DNA from: Streptomyces odontomachi
Lineage (GTDB): Bacteria > Actinomycetota > Actinomycetes > Streptomycetales > Streptomycetaceae
DNA: 64,000 bases
Reading direction: 5' to 3'
Assembly: GCF_024435355.1 (NCBI RefSeq)
Contig: NZ_JAMJWG010000002.1
Span: 620,001-684,000 of the forward strand
Part shown: positions 52,432 through 60,573 of the stretch, one piece after another
Layout of the letters: the number at the start of each line of letters is the position of its first letter
Numbering within the stretch: the first letter of the stretch is position 1
Notes under the pieces: model-generated
Databases searched by the model: none
Seen by the model: the letters and a program-made list of their open reading frames with translations, nothing else
Told to the model about the DNA's origin: nothing
Translations under genes and position numbers: made by a program

Positions 52432-53331
52432 ATGACTCCTCCCCTCCCCATCGACAGCCATCAGCACTTCTGGCGCACGGCGGCACAGGAACAGCCGTGG
52501 CGGCACGCGTCGCACACCGCGCTCGAGCGTGACTTCACGCCGGATGATCTCGTCTCCGAACTCGACGCGGCCGGCGTCGCCGCGAGCGTGCTCGTCCAGT
52601 CGGTGGACGAGCCGGAGGAGAACGTGCGGCTCGCCGCGTACGGGACTCATCCGCGGGTCGCAGGCGTGGTCGCGTGGCTGCCGCTTCCGGATGCCGCGGC
52701 CGCGCGCAAGGAGCTCGATCGGCTCGCCGTACCGAAGCTCGTCGGGGTGCGGTGTCTCATCGCGGACGACCCCCTCGCATGGCTCGTGGAACCGGACTCG
52801 GTGGCGCTGTTCACCGAGGTCGCCCGGCGCGGACTCGTCTGGGATGTCGTGCCGATCACGCCTCAGCAGACTCGGCAGGTGCTCCGCCTGGCGGAGACGG
52901 TTCCGGAGCTGCGCGTCGTCGTCGACCACCTCGGACGACCGCCGATCGAATCGCTCGGCTGGGAGCCGTGGGCATCGCACCTGCGACAGCTCGCCGGCTG
53001 CCCGAACGTGGCGGTGAAGGTCTCGGTCGGCATCGACGCGTTGACGGCGTGGTCCGGCTGGCAGGTCGGCGCGCTCGAACGGTACGTCCGGTTCGTCGCC
53101 GACCTCTTCGGCCCCCGGCGGATGATGCTCGCCAGCAACTGGCCGGTGGTGCTGCTGCGCGCCGAGTACGGCAGGGCGTGGGCGGACCTCGCCGATCTCG
53201 TCACGGCGGTGTGCCCGGACGAGGACGACCGGGAAGCGGTCCTCGGTGGATCGGCCTGCCGGTGGTACGGGCTCCACCGGTTCCTGCCGGACACGACGAG
53301 GAAGGAGGGAGCCGCGGAACGCCCCGCCTGA
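52432..53331 (+). CDS. amidohydrolase, lactonase type (COG3618-like)
   Basis: 299-residue TIM-barrel metallohydrolase. HxH metal motif in IDSHQHFW, then GVAASVLVQSVDEPEENVRL, VAGVVAWLPLPD, PKLVGVRCLIADDP, VVDHLGRPP and MLASNWPVVLL. Members hydrolyse sugar lactones (fuconolactone, rhamnonolactone) or 2-pyrone-4,6-dicarboxylate. ATG 6 bp after the crotonase stop. It is a full-length relative of the fragment at 22744. Confidence 0.92.
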   Translation: MTPPLPIDSHQHFWRTAAQEQPWRHASHTALERDFTPDDLVSELDAAGVAASVLVQSVDEPEENVRLAAYGTHPRVAGVVAWLPLPDAAAARKELDRLAVPKLVGVRCLIADDPLAWLVEPDSVALFTEVARRGLVWDVVPITPQQTRQVLRLAETVPELRVVVDHLGRPPIESLGWEPWASHLRQLAGCPNVAVKVSVGIDALTAWSGWQVGALERYVRFVADLFGPRRMMLASNWPVVLLRAEYGRAWADLADLVTAVCPDEDDREAVLGGSACRWYGLHRFLPDTTRKEGAAERPA

Positions 53332-53404
53332 CCGGACCACGACGGCATCAACGACCGCATCGACGACGACATCGAAGGCGCTCGACAACCAGGACAGGAA
53401 GATC

Positions 53405-54169
53405 GTGACACCCACAGACTGCACGTCCCCCCAGTTCAAGAAGGCCTCGGCGGACAACCTCAGCAGCCTCTACCAGCCGCTCCGCGTGTGCGACGTCGTC
53501 GATGCGCTCGACGGCATCGGGTACTTCAACATCGGCCTCATGGACCGCGAGGTCCGACCGCTCTGGCAGGGCATGCGGTTCTGGGGCGAGGCTGCCACGA
53601 TCCGTGCCGTTCCCTCGAACAAGCCGATGTGGAAGCTCGATTCCACGCAGGACATCGTTGAGGCGCACCGGATCTGGTTCGAACAGAACAGCCCCGCGCG
53701 CCTCCCGGACGACCTCGCGCCGGGCCACGTCGTCGTCATGGACGCCGGCGGCGGTCCAGAAGTGGGTTTCTGGGGCAGCGAGAACTCCATGGGCGCCGTG
53801 CTCGGCGGCGCCGTCGGCATCGTCACCGACGGCTACTGCCGCGACACCGCCGAGGTGGTGGCGCAGCGCACCCCCGTCGTCGCGCGGTACCGCGGGCGCA
53901 CCATCATCCCCGGCCGCATCATGGCGATCGAGACGCAGGTGACGATCGCGTGTGGCGGAGTGCAGGTCAACCCGGGTGACATCGTCGGTGCCGACGATGA
54001 CGGGGTGGTCGTCGTGCCGGAGGAGGTCGCGCTTGAGGTGGCAGGGCACGCACGCGCGATCCTGCTTGCCGACATGCGTTCCCGGCGCTCCAAATACGAA
54101 CGTCTCGGCCTGGCGACGGACCGCACGGTCGACGTGGAGGCGATCGAGGCCTACTACGCGGACGTGTGA
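53405..54169 (+). CDS. RraA-family aldolase/decarboxylase-like protein
   Basis: 254 residues. The RraA core is visible: CDVVDALDGIGYFNIGLMDR, GHVVVMDAGGGPEVGFWGSE, AVLGGAVGIVTDGYCRDTAE with the key Arg-Asp, VVARYRGRT and VQVNPGDIVGADDDGVVVVP. Family members cleave 4-hydroxy-2-oxo acids (4-hydroxy-4-methyl-2-oxoglutarate aldolase) or decarboxylate oxaloacetate. GTG start chosen because AGGACAGGA precedes it and the RraA match begins soon after. It is the last enzyme gene of the operon and is followed by a strong terminator. Probably it makes the final cut to pyruvate. Confidence 0.9.
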   Translation: MTPTDCTSPQFKKASADNLSSLYQPLRVCDVVDALDGIGYFNIGLMDREVRPLWQGMRFWGEAATIRAVPSNKPMWKLDSTQDIVEAHRIWFEQNSPARLPDDLAPGHVVVMDAGGGPEVGFWGSENSMGAVLGGAVGIVTDGYCRDTAEVVAQRTPVVARYRGRTIIPGRIMAIETQVTIACGGVQVNPGDIVGADDDGVVVVPEEVALEVAGHARAILLADMRSRRSKYERLGLATDRTVDVEAIEAYYADV

Positions 54170-54175
54170 CCCTCC

Positions 54176-54210
54176 CCTGCCTCGCGGCCGGCGCACGGCC
54201 GCGAGGCAGG
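54176..54210 (+). terminator. perfect hairpin at the end of the CoA-transferase operon
   Basis: CCTGCCTCGCGGCCG pairs with CGGCCGCGAGGCAGG around GCGCA, 6 bp after the stop of the RraA-type gene. Confidence 0.85.
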
Positions 54211-54235
54211 ATTCCGCACGCGTGCAGCGCCACTA

Positions 54236-54252
54236 GTCTATTGTCTACAGGA
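54236..54252. promoter_or_regulatory. GntR/FCD operator, right copy
   Basis: GTCTATTGTCTACAGGA, the exact reverse complement of the site at 46204-46220. It lies 86 bp before the GntR start, so the regulator probably controls its own gene and the operon. Confidence 0.82.
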
Positions 54253-54338
54253 CCGGCGAGGCACGTGAAAACGGGCAGACCCGACCGTTCGGTCGGCCCC
54301 CCGGACGGTCCGGACCACCGCGGCAGATTGGGAGCACG

Positions 54339-55034
54339 ATGGACAACCCCCCGGCCTCACGCCGGATCGACCCGCCCAGCCTGGTCGAACTCGCCGCCGA
54401 GCAGCTGCGGGGGATGATCCTCGCCGGAGAGTTGCGCCCCGGAGACCGGTTGATCGAGGAACGGCTCACGGCCGAACTCGGCATCAGCCGCCCACCGTTG
54501 CGCGAGGCAATGCGCCTCCTCCAGCAGGAGGGCCTGATCACCATGGCTCCGCGCAGGGGCATGACCGTCATGGAGCTGGCGGCCCGGGACGTCCACGAGA
54601 TCCTCACGCTGCGCTCGGCGCTGGAGCGACTGGCCGTCGAACTCGGTGTGCCGGTGCACGAACCGGCCCGGTTGGAGAACTGCCGCACGGCCCTGGACCG
54701 CATGCGGGAGTGCGCCGACAAGGGAGACCGGGCGGAACTGGTGCGTTGCGGTTACCTCTTCCACCGCGCGATCATCGAACTCGCCGATCACAAGAGGCTG
54801 ATCACCATGTACGAGTCGCTGCACCGTCAGCTGGTCCTGTGCATGGCCCTGAACCTGTACGAGCGCGAGCACTACCACGAGGACCTGGCCGTCCATGTCG
54901 CCCGACATGGCGAGTTGTTCGACCTGATCGCCTCGGGCGACCGCGATGCCGTCCTGCACGCCCTCGCCACGCATGGCGAGCGCTCCTTCACGGACCACTG
55001 GCCGCCGTCCGACACCCTGGTGCACCCCGACTGA
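54339..55034 (+). CDS. GntR/FCD-family regulator of the CoA-transferase operon
   Basis: 231 residues. The winged helix is at 13-80 (LAAEQLRGMILAGELRPGDR, LTAELGISRPPLREAMRLL, APRRGMTVME) and the FCD domain after it (EILTLRSALERLAVELG, YLFHRAIIELADHKR, VARHGELFDLIASGD, HALATHGERSF). GGGAG precedes the ATG. A copy of the 17-bp site lies before this gene and another before the operon, so this is very likely its regulator. The inducer should be the substrate or an intermediate. Confidence 0.94.
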   Translation: MDNPPASRRIDPPSLVELAAEQLRGMILAGELRPGDRLIEERLTAELGISRPPLREAMRLLQQEGLITMAPRRGMTVMELAARDVHEILTLRSALERLAVELGVPVHEPARLENCRTALDRMRECADKGDRAELVRCGYLFHRAIIELADHKRLITMYESLHRQLVLCMALNLYEREHYHEDLAVHVARHGELFDLIASGDRDAVLHALATHGERSFTDHWPPSDTLVHPD

Positions 55035-55063
55035 GGGGCGTCCCCCCACCGTGTCTGGCCGGA

Positions 55064-55095
55064 GGGCGGGGTGGCCTCGCGACGCCACCCCGCCC
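55064..55095. terminator. bidirectional hairpin between convergent genes
   Basis: GGGCGGGGTGGC pairs perfectly with GCCACCCCGCCC around an 8-base loop, between the GntR stop (55034) and the glycosidase stop (55142). Confidence 0.8.
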
Positions 55096-55141
55096 GCGTA
55101 TCGGCGCCGCATCCGCACGACGTCCACGAGCGCGCTCCGCG

Positions 55142-57256
55142 TCAGCTGGTGCGCACCGCACTCGTGGTGCGCACCGCACTCGTGGCCTGCACCGCACTCG
55201 TGCGCACCGAAAGCCCCGCCGCGGCACGGACGTCCGCGGTGCCGTCCGGCTGCACCGTGATCTCCATCGGCTCGCCCGCCACCGCCAGGCCGGTGACACT
55301 GAGCGGGCCGAACTCCCCCGCCAGCGCCGGTGAGACGGTGAGCGTCCCGCCGGGCACGTCCGCGTGCAGGCCGAGCACCGACTGGAGCAGGGAGATCGAA
55401 GCGGTCGCCGCCCACGCCTGCGGACGGCAGGACGCCGGATACGGTGTGGGCCGCGTGTCAACGGCGCTGCCGTGCCCGCCGAACAGCTCGGGCAGCCGCC
55501 CGTCGAACGCCCCGGCGGCCGCCACGAGACCGCGTGCAAGACCGCGCGCGGCCTCCGGGAAGCCCGCACGTACCAGGCCCTGTACCGCGATCGCCGTATC
55601 GTGCGGCCAGATCGACCCGATGTGGTAGCCCAGCGGGTTGAAGCCCACGCTCTGCGAGCTCAGGGTGCGCAGGCCGAACCCCGCGTCCAGGTCCGGAGCG
55701 CAGAGCCGGGCGGCGAGCACCGCGCTCTCGTCGGCGTCGAGCAGGCCGGTGCCCAGCAGGTGTCCGAACCCCGAGGTGACCGAGTCCACCGGCTTCTTGT
55801 CTGCGTCGAGCGCGACGGCCGGGTAGCGGCCCGTGGCGTCCTCCACCCAGAACCGTTCGCGAAAGCTCCGCCGTACCCGGTCGGCCCACTCCTCCCAGCG
55901 GTCAGCGCCCGGCCGGTCGAAGGCGCGCAGCAGGGCGGCACCGCAGCGGGCCGCCTCGTAGGCGTACGCCTGGACCTCGCACAGCGCGATCGGGGCCCGT
56001 GCGATCCGGCCGTCGCGGTAGCGGATCGAGTCGCCCGAGTCCTTCCAGCCCTGGTTGGACAGGCCGCGCCCGGTGTGGTCGACGTATTCCAGGAGACCGT
56101 CGCCGTCCGCGTCACCGTGCTCGGCCATCCAGGCCAGCGCGGCCTCAGCGTGCGGGAGCAGCGCCCGTACCTGCTCCGGATCGAGGCCCCAGCGCCACGC
56201 GTCGTGCAGCAGCGTCACCCACAGCGGCGTGGCATCGACCGTGCCGTAGTACCGGGGCGGCAGCCCGACGCCCTCCCGCCGCACCTCGTGCAGGATCTTG
56301 CCGGGCTGCTCCTCGGTCTCCAGGTTCACGACCGTGCCCTGACGGCGGGCGAGCGTGCGCAGGGTACCCGCGGCCAGTTCGGTGCCGAGCGGCAGCAGCA
56401 TCCGGGCGGTCCACAGCGAGTCCCTGCCGAAGAGGGTGAGGAACCACGGCGCGCCGGCGGCGAGGAACAGGTCGCCGTCGCCCTGCGGGTCGGTGAGCAG
56501 GAGCCGGCGCAGATCGTGGGCGGACTGCTCGACCCAGTGGTCGAACCGCCGGTCGGCGCTGAGCAGGTGAGGGGTGCGCCAGAGGGCGGCGTCCGGTGGG
56601 GCGGGCGGGAACAGCACGCTGCTGCGGTCCTCCGCGACGACCACCAGCTCGGTCGACCAGCGCGCGCCGGGGGCGAGACGGACGTCGTGGTGGAGCCGTC
56701 CGGCCGGCCCGTCGACCGCCGCGGGCGCCTGCGTGCTGGTCAGACGCACCGTCATGGAGCGGTCCGTCCAGACGAGTCCGCCGCCGTCCGCCGCCGCGTC
56801 CGCCGCCGCGGTCGTCTCCGCGGTCGCCCTGCCTGCCTTGACCTGCTCCATGGTGGCGAAGTCGGACGCTGCCATGACCGTGAGGCGGACCGCCACCTCT
56901 GCCGGCCCGGAGTTGACCAGCTCCAGCGTCTCGGTCAGGCGTCCCGGCGCCACCCGGCGCCGCCGCTCCAGCGTGACCGCCGGATCGGCGGTGTGCTCGC
57001 CGACCCCCCGGAGAACGGCGCGGAACGCCGCCGTGTCGGCACCCGTGACACCGCCGCCCACCGGTGCCACGGGAATTCCGGGTGCGTCCACCTCCAGCCG
57101 GGACAGGCACCGGCGGTCGCCGTGGAAGAAGCCGTCCCCGGGGCCGCCGATCCGCCCGTCGGGGCGGGAGACCACAAGGCTCGGTGCGTACAGGCTCACG
57201 CAAGCGTCGTGCAGGAACGGCTGAAGTTCGTTCGATGTCTTGACAGGCGTCTCCAC
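55142..57256 (-). CDS. amylo-alpha-1,6-glucosidase-type glycosidase (glycogen-debranching N-terminal domain)
   Basis: 704 residues, no signal peptide. The N-terminal domain about 15-210 fits the debranching N_bis type (LVVSRPDGRIGG, GDGFFHGDRRCLSRLEV, ETLELVNSGPAEVAVRLTV). An (alpha/alpha)6 barrel follows: WFLTLFGRDSLWTARMLLPL, EVRREGVGLPPRYYGTVDAT, STTGRGLSNQGWKDSGDS-like motif with DHTGRGLSNQGWKDSGDS, and NPLGYHIGSIWPHDTAIAV. The real substrate in actinomycetes is uncertain. The C-terminus is a repeat (SAVRTTSAVRTS). GTG start; two LacI operators lie upstream, divergent from the LacI gene. Confidence 0.9.
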   Translation of the reverse strand: METPVKTSNELQPFLHDACVSLYAPSLVVSRPDGRIGGPGDGFFHGDRRCLSRLEVDAPGIPVAPVGGGVTGADTAAFRAVLRGVGEHTADPAVTLERRRRVAPGRLTETLELVNSGPAEVAVRLTVMAASDFATMEQVKAGRATAETTAAADAAADGGGLVWTDRSMTVRLTSTQAPAAVDGPAGRLHHDVRLAPGARWSTELVVVAEDRSSVLFPPAPPDAALWRTPHLLSADRRFDHWVEQSAHDLRRLLLTDPQGDGDLFLAAGAPWFLTLFGRDSLWTARMLLPLGTELAAGTLRTLARRQGTVVNLETEEQPGKILHEVRREGVGLPPRYYGTVDATPLWVTLLHDAWRWGLDPEQVRALLPHAEAALAWMAEHGDADGDGLLEYVDHTGRGLSNQGWKDSGDSIRYRDGRIARAPIALCEVQAYAYEAARCGAALLRAFDRPGADRWEEWADRVRRSFRERFWVEDATGRYPAVALDADKKPVDSVTSGFGHLLGTGLLDADESAVLAARLCAPDLDAGFGLRTLSSQSVGFNPLGYHIGSIWPHDTAIAVQGLVRAGFPEAARGLARGLVAAAGAFDGRLPELFGGHGSAVDTRPTPYPASCRPQAWAATASISLLQSVLGLHADVPGGTLTVSPALAGEFGPLSVTGLAVAGEPMEITVQPDGTADVRAAAGLSVRTSAVQATSAVRTTSAVRTS
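55147..55200. repeat. 18-bp tandem repeat at the 3' end of the glycosidase gene
   Basis: TGGTGCGCACCGCACTCG occurs twice exactly and a third time with three changes, followed by a partial unit. It codes for the C-terminal TSAVRT-type repeats of the protein and keeps the frame. Confidence 0.8.
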
Positions 57257-57279
57257 TGGGCGCAGCCTCTCGTAGAACG

Positions 57280-57293
57280 TTGGATCGATCTAA
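57280..57293. promoter_or_regulatory. LacI operator next to the glycosidase gene
   Basis: TTGGATCGATCTAA, one base off a perfect palindrome, 23 bp before the glycosidase start. Confidence 0.82.
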
Positions 57294-57329
57294 GACACTA
57301 ACGGCCGAGTCAAGCAGCGTATAGGGGCG

Positions 57330-57343
57330 TTGGATCGATCCAA
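57330..57343. promoter_or_regulatory. LacI operator next to the LacI gene
   Basis: TTGGATCGATCCAA is a perfect palindrome, 50 bp (about five DNA turns) from the first copy and 50 bp before the LacI start. Two sites on the same DNA face suggest cooperative binding and joint control of both divergent transcripts. Confidence 0.85.
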
Positions 57344-57393
57344 GCAATATGCACTGAGAGAGCTCAGGGCAGTCGAGGAGCGTGGAGACCGCG

Positions 57394-58449
57394 ATGGCGC
57401 ACCCTTCCACCCCGCCCGCACAGCGGCGGGGCCCCGTCACGCTCGCGATGGTCGCGCAGCGGGCCGGGGTGGCACCGCAGACCGTCTCCAACGCTCTCAA
57501 CTCTCCGGAGCTGCTGCGTCCTGAGACCCTGGAGCGGGTCCGCCGCGCCATCGACGAGATGGGCTACCGGCGCAACCGGTCGGCCAGTGCGCTGCGCACC
57601 CGCTCCTCCAAACTCATCGGATACGGCATCGCACCGACCGCTCCCGGGGTCTCCACCCCCGTTCTCGACCGGTTCCTGCACGCCCTGTCCCAGGCCGCCG
57701 ACGAGGCCGGTTACCACATCCTGCTGTTCGCCTCCCCCAGCGGACCCGATCGCCTCGGCGGCTACGAGGAACTCCTGCGCGAGCACGCCGTGGACGCCTT
57801 CGTGCTCAGTGACACCGATCGTGGCGACCCGCGCCAGGCCTGGCTGGCCAAGCGCGCCATTCCGTTCGCCGCCTTCGGCCGCCACTGGTCGAGCCGCGAA
57901 GTCGGCGACTGGGTGGACGTCGACGGCGCGGCCGGAACCGACGAGGCCGTCGAGCACCTTGTCGCCCTCGGCCACCGCCGGATCGCGTTCCTCGGCTGGC
58001 CCCGCGGTTCCGGCATCGGCGACGACCGGGCGGCCGGCTGGAGCCGCGCCATGCGGCGGCACGGGCTGCCGGTCCGCGGACGCCGCGCCTCCAGCGTCGA
58101 CGACGTCGACACCGCGCACGCCGCCGCAGTACCGCTGCTGGACGGCGGTGCCACCGCCGTCGTCACCGCCAGCGACACCCTTGCCCTCGGCTGTCTCCGC
58201 GCCCTGGCCGAGCGGGGGTCGGCCCCGGGTCGCGATGTCGCGGTCATCGGCTTCGACGACTCCCCCGCTGCCGCCCTGCTCTCACCCGGCCTGGCCAGCG
58301 TGGCCCAGCCCCTCGAGGAGGCGGGCCGCGCCTGCATGCGGATGCTCCTGGCCCGCATAGCCACGCCTGACGGCCCGCCGGAGCGCCTGCTGCTGCGCCC
58401 TGCCCTCATCGTGCGCGACAGCGCCGCGTGCGCTCCCTTATCCGTCTGA
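57394..58449 (+). CDS. LacI-family regulator of the alpha-galactoside locus
   Basis: 351 residues. Headpiece VTLAMVAQRAGVAPQTVSNA, LRPETLERVRRAIDEMGYRR, hinge NRSASALRTRSSKLIGYG; effector domain with VDAFVLSDTDRGDPR, VEHLVALGHRRIAFLGWP and VAVIGFDDSPAAALLSPGLA. ATG at 57394 has GGAG 6 bp upstream; the GTG at 57382 is too close to its GAGGAG. Next to it are a debranching-type glycosidase, an ABC importer and a GH36 enzyme, all likely targets. Confidence 0.94.
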   Translation: MAHPSTPPAQRRGPVTLAMVAQRAGVAPQTVSNALNSPELLRPETLERVRRAIDEMGYRRNRSASALRTRSSKLIGYGIAPTAPGVSTPVLDRFLHALSQAADEAGYHILLFASPSGPDRLGGYEELLREHAVDAFVLSDTDRGDPRQAWLAKRAIPFAAFGRHWSSREVGDWVDVDGAAGTDEAVEHLVALGHRRIAFLGWPRGSGIGDDRAAGWSRAMRRHGLPVRGRRASSVDDVDTAHAAAVPLLDGGATAVVTASDTLALGCLRALAERGSAPGRDVAVIGFDDSPAAALLSPGLASVAQPLEEAGRACMRMLLARIATPDGPPERLLLRPALIVRDSAACAPLSV

Positions 58450-58694
58450 TACGCACACCCGGCCCAGGACGTGGGCCCGCGATCTTCCGCACGTCTGTGC
58501 CCGCCACGGGCGTCACCTGCCGCGGCCGCCACGGGCGCTGCCGGCACGCCCGGACCGCCCGAACCTCCCGGACCGGGCCCCGGCGATCCCGTGCGTGGGC
58601 CGGTCGCCACCGTGCGACGAGAACCGGACCGGTACGGACGGGGCGAGGCCCGGGTCGTGCGGGCCGGCCACCGGAATCCCAAGGAAGAGTGGAA

Positions 58695-59702
58695 ATGCCA
58701 CGCCGAAGTGTCGAAGTAGCCGCCACCCCGCGCCCGACGGCGGGTGCCGCGGCGGCCGGTCCGAGCGCCGGTCCGAGCGGGGACGCACCGTTCCGGTGGC
58801 GCCGTCGGCGGGTGCGCAGCGTGATGGCGCGGCGTGAGGCGCGCTGGTGTTACCTGTTCATCGCTCCTGCCGTCCTGGGACTGCTGCTGTTCTCGCTCGG
58901 CCCGATGATCGCGTCGTTCCTGCTGAGTTTCACCTCGTACGACATGCTCGCGTCGCCGAAGTGGGTGGGCCTGCACAACTACGGCGAACTCGCCGGTGAT
59001 CCGCTGTTCCGGAAGTCGCTCAAGGTCACGCTGGTCTACGGAGTGGTGAGCGTGCCCGCCACCATGGTCGTCGCGCTGGTGCTGGCGATCCTGCTCAACT
59101 CCCGGATCCCGGCGATGGCGTTCTTCCGTGCCGCCTACTACCTGCCGAGCGTGATCGGCGGTGTGGCGGTCGCCATGGTGTGGCGGTGGCTGTTCAACAG
59201 CGACTACGGGCTGGTCAACATCGCGCTCGGGCGGGTCGGCGTGCACGGCCCTTCCTGGCTGACCGACGAGCAGTGGTCGCTGCGGGCTCTGATCATCATG
59301 TCCCTGTGGAGCTTCGGCGGCACCATGCTGATCTATCTGGCCGGACTCCAAGGCGTGCCGAAGGAGTTGTACGAGGCCGCCCAGGTGGACGGCGCCGGCC
59401 GGTTCCGGCAGCACCTCCACATCACCGTGCCGATGCTGTCGTCGGTCACCTTCTTCAACCTGGTGATGGGCATCATCAACGCTCTCCAGGTGTTCGCCGA
59501 GCCGTTCGTGCTGACCAATGGCGGGCCCGACAACTCGACCCTGCTGCTGCCGCTCTACCTGTACAAGAACGCTTTCGTCTACTTGAAGATGGGCTACGCG
59601 TCGGCGATTGCCTGGGTGGCGTTCGCGATCGTTCTGATCCTCACCCTGCTGGTTTTCTGGTCCTCCCCGAAATGGGTGCACACCGAGGAGTCGGAACAAT
59701 GA
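58695..59702 (+). CDS. carbohydrate ABC transporter permease (MalF type)
   Basis: 335 residues. After a 45-residue Pro/Ala/Arg-rich tail there are six spans, with the contact loop EAAQVDGAG followed by ITVPMLSS. ATG at 58695 has GGAAGAG 5 bp upstream; the earlier open frame is noise. The 3' end overlaps the next gene. Confidence 0.93.
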   Translation: MPRRSVEVAATPRPTAGAAAAGPSAGPSGDAPFRWRRRRVRSVMARREARWCYLFIAPAVLGLLLFSLGPMIASFLLSFTSYDMLASPKWVGLHNYGELAGDPLFRKSLKVTLVYGVVSVPATMVVALVLAILLNSRIPAMAFFRAAYYLPSVIGGVAVAMVWRWLFNSDYGLVNIALGRVGVHGPSWLTDEQWSLRALIIMSLWSFGGTMLIYLAGLQGVPKELYEAAQVDGAGRFRQHLHITVPMLSSVTFFNLVMGIINALQVFAEPFVLTNGGPDNSTLLLPLYLYKNAFVYLKMGYASAIAWVAFAIVLILTLLVFWSSPKWVHTEESEQ

Positions 59703-60529
59703 TGCGGACCCGCACCTCCACCGTCATCCGGGCCGTGATCGCCTCGGTCGGCTGTTTCCTCGTGCTGACGCCGGTGATCTGGATGGTCCTCACTTCGCTG
59801 AAGTCGGCGCACGAGGTGTTCGTCGATCCGCCGGTCTGGCGATTCACGCCGCAGTGGCGCAACTACATCGACGTACTGGCCATCGCCCCGTTCCAGCGTT
59901 ACATCCTCAACACGGCCACCGTCGTGACCGGTGTGGTGGCCGGCACGCTGCTCAGCTGCTCGTTCTGCGCCTACGGCTTCGCCCGGTTGCGCGCCCCGGG
60001 CAAGAACGCCGTCTTCATGACGCTGATGGCGACCCTCATGCTGCCGACCACCGTGACCCTGGTGCCCACCTATATCGTCTTCAACCAGATCGGATGGGTG
60101 AACACCTTCAAGCCGCTGATCGTCCCGGCCTTCTTCGGGTCGGCGTTCTTCATCTTCCTGTTCCGGCAGTTCTACCTCCGCATTCCGAAAGAGCTCGAAG
60201 ATGCCGCCCGAATCGACGGCGCCGGATACTTCAGGATCTGGTGGAACATCTTCATACCGCTGAGCTGGCCGGTCATCGCGACCGTGACGGTGTTCACCTT
60301 CATCGGCGCCTACAACGACTTCTTCGGGCCGGTGATCTACCTGACGGACGAGAGCAAGTGGACCATCGCCGTCGCCCTCTCCACATTCGCCGGATCTCCC
60401 AAGGTCGGCCCGCAGATGCATTTGCTGATGGCCGCCACCACCATCGCTTCCCTGCCCTCGATCGTCGTCTTCCTGCTGGCGCAGCGGTACTTCATCCGCG
60501 GCATCGCGGTCAGCGGACTCTCCAAATAG
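59699..60529 (+). CDS. carbohydrate ABC transporter permease (MalG type)
   Basis: 276 residues, six spans, contact loop EDAARIDGAG followed by IFIPLSWP, C-terminus YFIRGIAVSGLSK. ATG at 59699 overlaps the previous stop (ATGA); the ATG at 59702 is equally possible. Confidence 0.93.
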   Translation: MMRTRTSTVIRAVIASVGCFLVLTPVIWMVLTSLKSAHEVFVDPPVWRFTPQWRNYIDVLAIAPFQRYILNTATVVTGVVAGTLLSCSFCAYGFARLRAPGKNAVFMTLMATLMLPTTVTLVPTYIVFNQIGWVNTFKPLIVPAFFGSAFFIFLFRQFYLRIPKELEDAARIDGAGYFRIWWNIFIPLSWPVIATVTVFTFIGAYNDFFGPVIYLTDESKWTIAVALSTFAGSPKVGPQMHLLMAATTIASLPSIVVFLLAQRYFIRGIAVSGLSK

Positions 60530-60573
60530 CACCGTCCCGCCACCAGCCCGGCGGACTCGAAACGAGGCTCCCC

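Noticed and set aside
57382..57393. GTG as start of the LacI gene at 57394
   Set aside because: The GAGGAG is only one base from this GTG, while GGAG has good spacing to the ATG at 57394.
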